Source of the DNA: Streptomyces canus
Lineage (GTDB): Bacteria > Actinomycetota > Actinomycetes > Streptomycetales > Streptomycetaceae
Reading direction: 5' to 3'
Length of the DNA: 64,000 nucleotides
NCBI RefSeq assembly: GCF_030816965.1
Contig: NZ_JAUSYQ010000002.1
Coordinates: 10,282,001-10,346,000, forward strand
Positions 57,761 to 64,000 of the stretch are shown here, piece by piece (the stretch's first letter is position 1; each line of letters starts with the position of its first letter). Below the pieces are notes generated by a model, which saw nothing but the letters and a program-made list of their open reading frames with translations, had not been told where the DNA came from and made no database searches. Position numbers and translations under genes: made by a program.

Positions 57761-58380
57761 ATGACGACGAGCTGCTGGCTCGGCTCAGGGCTGCCGACCC
57801 GGCGGTTACTGCATCGGCTCCGGCTTCCGACATCAACCGTCTCGTGGAGGCTGCTATGACCGCTGACAACCAGACCCGTCGAACACCATCCGCCACCAGG
57901 GCTGTGACACCGATCGATCGAACGGCACGCCGCAGCCGCCGCATCGCGTTTGCGGCAGCCGCCGTTGTCGTTTTGGTCATGGGAGCCGGTGCTGTCTGGC
58001 AGACGGGTGCGGACCACGGAGCAGGCGGCGCCCAGCAAACCGCGCCGCTGGCCTTGACCCTTGACGGCGAGACCAGCGCCAAGTGCATGGAGCCCACGCC
58101 CGATCTGCTGCGCACGTTCGAGATTGCTTTCGAAGGCTCCGTCACAAGCCGGAACGGTGATCAGGTCGTCTTCCGGATCGACCACTGGTTCCGGGGCGGT
58201 GACGCCGACACCGCCCAACTCACCAATGACGGCGCCGACGGGGGCAGCGAGACTCTCGCCTTCGAGATCGGTCAGCGCTACCTCGTGACGGCCCAGGACG
58301 GTGTCGTCCCGGTATGTGGTGGCACGAACATTGCCACCGCCGAAGGTACTGCACTCTTCCACCGCGCCTTTGACAAGTGA
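57757..58380 (+). CDS. Membrane-anchored partner of the ECF sigma factor
   Basis: A 207-residue protein starting MNDDELLARLRAADPAVTAS, a motif common in actinobacterial proteins encoded downstream of ECF sigma genes. About residues 65-85 form one membrane segment (IAFAAAAVVVLVMGAGAVW). The extracytoplasmic domain has LALTLDGETSAKCMEPTPDL, FEIAFEGSVTSRNGDQVVFR and IDHWFRGGDADTAQL, with Cys residues in AKCM and VPVCGG that may form a disulphide. The N-terminal cytoplasmic part could bind the sigma factor. No zinc anti-sigma motif is present, so the anti-sigma role is inferred from position and four-base overlap. Nothing is seen between 58381 and 58630. Confidence 0.72.
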   Translation: MNDDELLARLRAADPAVTASAPASDINRLVEAAMTADNQTRRTPSATRAVTPIDRTARRSRRIAFAAAAVVVLVMGAGAVWQTGADHGAGGAQQTAPLALTLDGETSAKCMEPTPDLLRTFEIAFEGSVTSRNGDQVVFRIDHWFRGGDADTAQLTNDGADGGSETLAFEIGQRYLVTAQDGVVPVCGGTNIATAEGTALFHRAFDK

Positions 58381-58630
58381 CTGACGCGCAGGCGGCCCGC
58401 CGCATGAGTCCGAGCAGCGACATGCGCACGCTGGGACTGCATGCCGTGCGGCGGGTTCCTGTGCCTTCATGCCGACGCAGCCGCGCCGAGAAGCACAGAC
58501 GCCACGTGGGGTGCCTGCAGGCTCCAACGGCGCGTGGGGGCACGGCACGTGCACACCCGCCGCAGACTGCAGCGTGCCGAGTGCACGGCCTGCGCCTGGC
58601 GTCGGCGTCAACTGGTGGCTGATGACGTCA

Positions 58631-61408
58631 CTACGCGGTGCAGGCGTGCTCGCTGGGAGGCAGGACGTCCCCCAGCTGGCGGCGGGAGGTGATCGAGAGC
58701 TTGGCGAAGACCTTGCGCAGGTGCCACTCTACCGTTCGCGGACTGAGGAAGAGCCGGGTGCCGATCTCCGGGTTGGTCAGGCCGTCCCGCACGAGCAACG
58801 CGACTTGCCGCTCCTGCGCCGTCAGTTCCTCGCCGGACGGGGCCTCGATCGTGCGGCTGCCGATGCGCTCGCCCGTAGCGACCAGTTCACCGCGGGCCCG
58901 CTCGGCGAACGCCTCCATCCCGATCGACACGAACATCTCATACGCAGTTCGCAGCTGCTCTCGTGCCTCGCCACGCCGACGGTCTCGGCGCAGCCACTCG
59001 CCGTACAGAAGATGAGCACGCGCCAGCTCGGGGCGCAGCTCTGTTCGGCCCAGCCGCTCTATCGCCTCGCAGTAGAGATTCTCCGCGGCGTCGCCGCTCA
59101 CAAGCGCCCGGGAGCGGGCGAGCACGCCCAGCGCCCAATCCGTGTCCGACGGCTCCGTCGCCTCCGCCAAATCCTGCAGCGCCGCGCGAGCAACGTCACC
59201 GTCACCGGCACGCACCGCCGCCTCGACCAGTTCGGGCAACGCCCACACCGACACCCACAGCTCGCCCATCTGGGTGCACACCTGAGCCGCTGCCAGCGCC
59301 TGCTCATAGCGGCCCAGGCCGTTGGACAGGACCGCGGCGGCCCACTGGGCGACGGTGACCCCCATCAGCTGACCGCTCGCGCCGGCCTCCTCGGTCGTGG
59401 CGGCGATCAGCGCTTCGGCCTCGGCCGCCCGGCCTCGCAGAGCGCTCAGCCTGAGCTCGACATGCGGCGCGATGGGCACACCCGTTGCCGCGCACACGTC
59501 CTTGATCTCCGTGACGATCATGTCCGTAGCGGTGAAGTCCCCGGTCCAGGAGATCGCGATTCCCAGTGATGTCAGGGAGAACGGGAGCTCTGCCAGGGCG
59601 CCGGCGGCCCGCGCTTGCTCCACGACCCGGCCGACCAGCACGCGCATGGCTTGCTCATCCCAGACGGTCGCGCTGACCGCGTTGGCCACCCAGACCCAGC
59701 TCAACGCATCGTTCGCCGAAGGGTTCGACAGCGCCTCCAGCGCCTGCTGCAGTACAGGCATCGCGGCGGCGCGCCCATCGGTGACGAGCAGCGCACAGCC
59801 CTCCAGTACCAGATCGACCGCGCGCGGTGCCCCGGCCCGCGGCGGAAGGGCCCTGGCCGCCTCGGAGATCGTCCGCAGGCTGTCGGAGTGCACGGCCAGC
59901 AACGCTGCGGCACCCCACGCGACCAGATAGGTCTCGCGTGCGAGGTCCATATCGAAGGGCTCCAGCCGCTGCGCGGCCCTCAGCAGCAGCGGTGGCGCCT
60001 CCTGGTTGAGACCGGCCGCAAAGATGATCCGGCTGCGGATCAGCTGCGCCCGCGCGTGCTGCAGCTCGTTCTGGGCGGCCCGGTCGGCGACCTCGGCGAA
60101 CCTGCGCGCAACGTCGAGGTCACCGGCTTGCAGGGTGGCTTCCGCAGCCGCCACCGATCGCTCGGCACGCCGCGAAGTGTCCTCCGTCAACGCCGCGCAC
60201 CGCTGCAGGAACGCCGCTGCGGCGGCCAGTCCGCGGCGCGCCTGCGCCCGGTCGGCGGATCGTTCCAGTTCCGCAGCGACGGACTCATCCGGCGAGGCTG
60301 TTGCCGACGCCCGATGCCAGGCTCGACGGTCCGGGTCGGCCTGCGGGTCAGTGACCTCTGCCAACGCCAGATGCGCCGCCCGGCGGTCGACGCTCGACGC
60401 CGACCGGTACACCGCCGACCGTACGAGCGGATGACGGAACGTCACGCGTGCGTCCAACGACAGCCATTCCTGCACGCCTCCGGCGAGCGTCTCCTTCGGT
60501 GTCAGGCCGAGCCGGTCGGCCGCACCCCACACCAGAACGGGGTCGCCGACCGGCTCGGCTGCAGCGATCAGCAGCAACAGCCGGGCAGGTTCGGGCAGAG
60601 CGCTGATGCGGGTCAAAAAGTTCCGTTCGATCCGGCCCGGCAGCGTGTCGGCGCGCAGCAGACCGAACCCGCCCGCCATCTGCGTCACCGTCAGCCCGTG
60701 GGGCAGCTCCAGCAGGGCGAGGGGGTTGCCCCTGGTCTCGGTGACGATCCGATCGCGGACTTGCCTGTCCAAACGCCCGTGCGTGACCGAGTCCAGCAGG
60801 CTGTGCGCATCGGCGTCCCGCAGACCCGTGATCTCCAGTTCCGCAAGCCCGAACAGCTCCTTGGGCCTCTCCCGTACCCCGAAGACGATAGCGACCGACT
60901 CCGCCAGCAGACGGCGGGCCACGAAGCCCAGCACCTGCAACGATGCCTGATCTACCCACTGCGCGTCATCGATCACGCACAGCAGAGGATGCTCTTCCGA
61001 AGCGTTCGACAAAAGGGTGAGCACCGCCAATCCGACCAGGAACCGTTCGGGCGGTTCCCCCGCCCGTATCCCGAACACCGTCTCCAGCGCCGCACGCTGC
61101 GGCCCGGGAAGCTGTTCCAGCCGGCTGAGCAGCGGAGCGCACAGCTGATGCAGCGTGGCGTAAGGCAGTTCCATCTCCGACTCGACACCGACTGCACTGA
61201 GTATCTGCATGTCTGCGGCCGCATGCTCCGCATACCGCAAAAGTGCCGACTTTCCGACTCCCGGCGCGCCGTGCACCACCAGTACGCGGCTCTCACCGGT
61301 GGCGACGGCCGCAAGCATCCGATCGAAGACGGCACGCTCTGCGTCCCGCCCGAGCAGCACGACGTTCTCGTCCTCGCTGTGGCCTGTGCTATGCCTCTGC
61401 CGATCCAT
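58631..61408 (-). CDS. LAL-family transcriptional regulator (AAA ATPase + LuxR HTH)
   Basis: A 925-residue intact LAL regulator. The P-loop is GAPGVGKS (47-54), Walker B LLCVIDDAQWVDQ, sensor region VAIVFGVRERPKELFGLAEL and RGNPLALLELPHGLTV. Helical repeats fill the middle. The HTH is at the end: LTAQERQVALLVRDGLTNPE and IGTRLFLSPRTVEWHLRKVF with AKLSITSRRQLGDVLPP. ATG at 61408 was chosen because upstream codons on the minus strand belong to DNA of another element; a GTG two codons earlier is possible. Its targets are unknown. The frame continues far upstream into antisense IS256 DNA, which should not be taken as coding. Confidence 0.91.
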   Translation of the reverse strand: MDRQRHSTGHSEDENVVLLGRDAERAVFDRMLAAVATGESRVLVVHGAPGVGKSALLRYAEHAAADMQILSAVGVESEMELPYATLHQLCAPLLSRLEQLPGPQRAALETVFGIRAGEPPERFLVGLAVLTLLSNASEEHPLLCVIDDAQWVDQASLQVLGFVARRLLAESVAIVFGVRERPKELFGLAELEITGLRDADAHSLLDSVTHGRLDRQVRDRIVTETRGNPLALLELPHGLTVTQMAGGFGLLRADTLPGRIERNFLTRISALPEPARLLLLIAAAEPVGDPVLVWGAADRLGLTPKETLAGGVQEWLSLDARVTFRHPLVRSAVYRSASSVDRRAAHLALAEVTDPQADPDRRAWHRASATASPDESVAAELERSADRAQARRGLAAAAAFLQRCAALTEDTSRRAERSVAAAEATLQAGDLDVARRFAEVADRAAQNELQHARAQLIRSRIIFAAGLNQEAPPLLLRAAQRLEPFDMDLARETYLVAWGAAALLAVHSDSLRTISEAARALPPRAGAPRAVDLVLEGCALLVTDGRAAAMPVLQQALEALSNPSANDALSWVWVANAVSATVWDEQAMRVLVGRVVEQARAAGALAELPFSLTSLGIAISWTGDFTATDMIVTEIKDVCAATGVPIAPHVELRLSALRGRAAEAEALIAATTEEAGASGQLMGVTVAQWAAAVLSNGLGRYEQALAAAQVCTQMGELWVSVWALPELVEAAVRAGDGDVARAALQDLAEATEPSDTDWALGVLARSRALVSGDAAENLYCEAIERLGRTELRPELARAHLLYGEWLRRDRRRGEAREQLRTAYEMFVSIGMEAFAERARGELVATGERIGSRTIEAPSGEELTAQERQVALLVRDGLTNPEIGTRLFLSPRTVEWHLRKVFAKLSITSRRQLGDVLPPSEHACTA

Positions 61409-61565
61409 CGTCACCGCCCTTATTTCCTCAAGCTGCTGTTCTGAGCCATGGTATGCATGCCGGTAAGTGGTCTGGAGTGGCCCGAACTCCCGGTGATCTT
61501 GAGAGTGCAGAGATCGCCAGGATTCGGTCAGGGGATCGTCTACTGGTCCTGGAGATCGCATCCGC

Positions 61566-62040
61566 TTACGCGGCCTGCTCTTGGCGCTCGACCAGGATCC
61601 CCTTCTCGAACCTCGCGCCAGCCCGGACCAGGGGCACCAGGTGTGCTCTGGTGATCGCCCGCCAGCGGGCCTGCGCGGACTCCACGAGCTTGAACACGAT
61701 CGCGAGTGCTGCGGTGGGGCTGCCGGCGCCGCGAGTGACCTTGGTGCGGAGCTTGACCGTTGAGTAGGTCGACTCGATGGGGTTCGTCGTCCGCAGGTGA
61801 ACCCAGTGCTCGGCGGGAAAGTCGTAGAACGCCAGCAGTTCGTTCCGGTCGTAGGTGATCTTCGCGACGGCTTTGGGCCACTTGGGCCACTTGGTGCCGT
61901 AGGCGCGGGTGAACGCCTCGAGCGCCTTCTCGGCGTGGGTACGGTCCTCAGCGTTGTAGATCTCCTGCATCGCCCTGATCGCGCCGGACTGCGCGATCTT
62001 CGGCAGGCAGGTCGTGACGTTGCGGGCCTTGTGAAGCCGT
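61566..62040 (-). pseudogene. C-terminal fragment of an IS256-family transposase
   Basis: About 158 codons of the C-terminal half, including HKARNVTTCLPKIAQSG, MQEIYNAEDRTHAEKALEAF, the catalytic Glu in TNPIESTYSTVKLRTKV, and the end LVPLVRAGARFEKGILVERQ. The N-terminal DD part is missing: homology stops at about 62040, exactly where ISAzo13-type DNA begins. Residue similarity to the intact copy at 1529 is high near the C-terminus. The DNA below 61566 has no VOC passenger, unlike the copy at 1529. Confidence 0.85.
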
Positions 62041-62086
62041 CAAGAATCAACCTGTTGCTTCGCGATCAGCGGCTCGTTGGCCTGGT

Positions 62087-64000
62087 ATGGCGATCACGGA
62101 CGAGATGCTGTCCCAACTCGACTGCCGTTTCGCGGTGTTGCTGCCCCATCTCAACGAGAGGCAGCGGCGTCTCGCGGTGGCGGCCGAGGCACGACTGCTG
62201 GGCCACGGCGGGGTGCGCGCCGCCGCCCGGGCAGCGGCCGTCAGCGAGACCACCGTGCGCCGGGGGATCACGGAACTGGAAGCCGGCAGCGGGCCGCTGC
62301 CCGGTGGGCGCATCCGTGCCGACGGCGGAGGCCGTAAACCGGTCGAGGAGGTCGACCCCGGCCTGGTGAACGCGCTGATGGCCCTGGTCGAGCCTGATGA
62401 GCGCGGTGATCCGGAATCCCCGCTGCGGTGGACGACGAAGTCGCTGCGTCACCTGGCCGAGGAACTGACCAGGCAGGGGCACCCGGTCTCCGCGCCGACG
62501 GTGGGTCGTCTGCTCAAACAGGCCGGTTTCAGCCTGCAGGGCAACGCCAAGACTCTCGAAGGCACCCAACACCCCGACCGCGACGCCCAGTTTCATTACC
62601 TCAACGAGCAGGTCAAACGGCACCAGGCGGCAGGCGAGCCGGTGATCAGCGTTGACACCAAGAAGCGTGAGCAGATCGGACGCCTGCCCATGGCTGGACG
62701 CGAGTGGCGTCCGAAGGGCGACCCGGTGCGGGTCGAGGACCATCACTTCTTCTTCAGCGGTCCGAACGTCGAGCAGGCGATCCCGTACGGAATCTACGAC
62801 ATCGCCCACAACACCGGCTGGGTCAACGTCGGGGTCGACCACGACACCTCTACCTTCGCCGTGGAGTCGATCCGCCGCTGGTGGAAGGCTCGCGGGCACG
62901 ATGACCATCCGCACGCCACCCGGCTACTGATCACCGCGGACGCCGGCGGCTCCAACGGCTACCGCTACCGGGTCTGGAAGAGCGAGCTGGCCGCCCTGGC
63001 CGCCGAGACCGGCCTGGCGATCACGGTCTGCCACTTCCCGCCGGGCACTTCGAAGTGGAACAAGATCGAGCACCGGCTGTTCTCCCACATCACTCACAAC
63101 TGGCGTGGTCGCCCTCTGACCAGCCACGATGTCGTCATCGAGACGATTGCCGCCACCCGGACCCGGGCCGGACTGCGTATCGAGGCCCGCCTGGACCCCG
63201 GCGACTACCCCACAGGCATCGCGATCAGCAAGGACCGCTTCGCCGCCCTGCCCCTGGTCAAGCATGAGGTGCACGGCCAGTGGAACTACACCCTGCTGCC
63301 TGAACCCGCCTCGGCGCAGGCCCAGCCCGCTGTCGGTGAGGCGCACGGCGTCGCCGACCGGCGCCACTCACTCCTGGCCCGTCTGGCCGACCCGCGGCTG
63401 ACAGGACTGAGTAGCACACAACTCGCCGACTTGTGCGTCGAGTTGGCCCCACTCCAGGCCGCGCGGGCTCAAGAACGCTACAGCGAACAGCGCGGCGGAC
63501 GCGCCCGTCGGGCTACCGGCAAACTGCGCGGCAGCAAGCCGGTGTTCGACGACGCGGCCCGGGTGATACTCACCCTCCTCTACCAGCGGCAGGTCTGCTC
63601 GATGAAGCTGCTGAGCGACATGCTGGAGGTCACCCCCAACTGCATCGGCCACCTCGTCGCCGAAACCCGGCGCGTCCTGGAAGACCACGGTCACCAGCCC
63701 GGATACGCCCCCACCCGCTTCACCACCGAGGCCGAGCTGCTGGCCTTCCTCGACACGGCAACGACTCCGCCGCGCACCCAGATCATGGAGAGCCTGTCCC
63801 ATCCGCGCCTGACCGGCATGTCCCATGAGGGCCTCGACACACTCGCCCGGCGCCTCGCCCCACGCCAACTCGCTCAGATCGAACGCGCCTCCTACCAGCG
63901 CCGGGGCGCCGACCGCCAGCCGGGCAGCCGCGGCGGCATCTTCCCCCAGAAGATCGGCGACAAAGAACGCGTCATCCTCGCCGTCCTCTACCTGCGCAAG
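62087..64000 (+). CDS. ISAzo13-family transposase, partial (runs off the window)
   Basis: An uninterrupted frame of 638 codons to the window end. It starts MAITDEMLSQLDCRFAVLLP with an N-terminal HTH (VRAAARAAAVSETTVRRGIT). The DDE core is Asp190 in VISVDTKKREQIG, Asp285 in LLITADAGGSNGYR and Glu328 in TSKWNKIEHRLFSHITHNW, with HDTSTFAVESIRRWWKARGH between. Beyond about residue 420, a further region (ADLCVELAPLQAARAQERYS, DDAARVILTLLYQRQVCSMK) extends past the usual end of short ISAzo13 proteins. It is inserted in or next to the IS256 fragment. The element ends are not visible. Confidence 0.88.
   Translation, partial: MAITDEMLSQLDCRFAVLLPHLNERQRRLAVAAEARLLGHGGVRAAARAAAVSETTVRRGITELEAGSGPLPGGRIRADGGGRKPVEEVDPGLVNALMALVEPDERGDPESPLRWTTKSLRHLAEELTRQGHPVSAPTVGRLLKQAGFSLQGNAKTLEGTQHPDRDAQFHYLNEQVKRHQAAGEPVISVDTKKREQIGRLPMAGREWRPKGDPVRVEDHHFFFSGPNVEQAIPYGIYDIAHNTGWVNVGVDHDTSTFAVESIRRWWKARGHDDHPHATRLLITADAGGSNGYRYRVWKSELAALAAETGLAITVCHFPPGTSKWNKIEHRLFSHITHNWRGRPLTSHDVVIETIAATRTRAGLRIEARLDPGDYPTGIAISKDRFAALPLVKHEVHGQWNYTLLPEPASAQAQPAVGEAHGVADRRHSLLARLADPRLTGLSSTQLADLCVELAPLQAARAQERYSEQRGGRARRATGKLRGSKPVFDDAARVILTLLYQRQVCSMKLLSDMLEVTPNCIGHLVAETRRVLEDHGHQPGYAPTRFTTEAELLAFLDTATTPPRTQIMESLSHPRLTGMSHEGLDTLARRLAPRQLAQIERASYQRRGADRQPGSRGGIFPQKIGDKERVILAVLYLRK

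Noticed and set aside
61409..62050. N-terminal extension of the LAL regulator at 58631 to a 1139-residue protein
   Set aside because: Upstream codons are antisense or frame-shifted IS256 DNA; the protein begins naturally at MDRQRHSTGH.

Overview
The window is high-GC actinobacterial DNA, almost certainly Streptomyces or a close relative. Support comes from G/C-rich third codon positions, GTG/TTG starts, an SsgA-like sporulation protein, a WhiB-like protein, several large ATPase-LuxR (LAL) regulators and AraC_binding_2-type AraC regulators. It reads as accessory chromosome (for example an arm), not core: at least six transposase genes or fragments, about eleven decayed genes, many paralogous regulators, and no ribosomal or core-metabolic genes. 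No PKS/NRPS core, CRISPR array or integrase was seen.

Layout. 0-9.4 kb: an HSL-type hydrolase, an IS256-family element that seems to carry a coupled VOC/glyoxalase gene, two GNAT acetyltransferases, an ECF sigma factor with its coupled membrane partner, a decayed HNH-like secreted protein gene and a two-gene RHH/MazF-like toxin-antitoxin unit. 9.7-15.5 kb: small hypotheticals, then the most unusual locus: a tRNA-like structure (11260-11331) ending three bases before the start of a 766-residue protein of unknown function. 16-24.6 kb: a second HSL-type hydrolase and a signalling island (stand-alone receiver, NarL-type response regulator, giant LAL regulator, CHASE3 histidine kinase), then a UBP zinc-finger protein. 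25-35 kb: an AraC regulator, a pyruvate-oxidase-like ThDP enzyme, an SsgA-like protein, two paralogous XRE/STAND-ATPase/TPR regulators and small conserved proteins.

35-52 kb looks like a catabolic or stress island. It holds a truncated MaoC-like protein, three alpha/beta hydrolases, a 975-residue FAD/Fe-S D-lactate-dehydrogenase-like oxidoreductase, a fumarylacetoacetate-hydrolase-family enzyme coupled to an internally deleted MFS transporter, Dps, an AraC regulator, two decayed LAL regulators, a decayed hydrolase, an intact MaoC-like protein, a secreted SMP-30-like beta-propeller protein and a WhiB-like protein. 52-64 kb is a scrapyard: an IS110 remnant abutting a decayed AraC gene, a LuxR C-terminal fragment, an intact MFS_3 exporter, a hydrolase truncated by an IS5 fragment, a second ECF sigma/membrane-partner pair, an intact LAL regulator, an IS256 fragment cut by a long ISAzo13-family transposase, and the window edge.

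How genes may work together (inference): the 18-24 kb kinase/regulator set and the tandem XRE-STAND proteins are sensory or regulatory; the 35-43 kb run is mostly co-directional, with short gaps or overlaps in its second half, and could oxidise a hydroxy-acid or ester substrate. All function calls come from reading the sequence and recalled family features; no database search was possible. Frameshifts are read from this sequence as given and could partly be sequencing errors.
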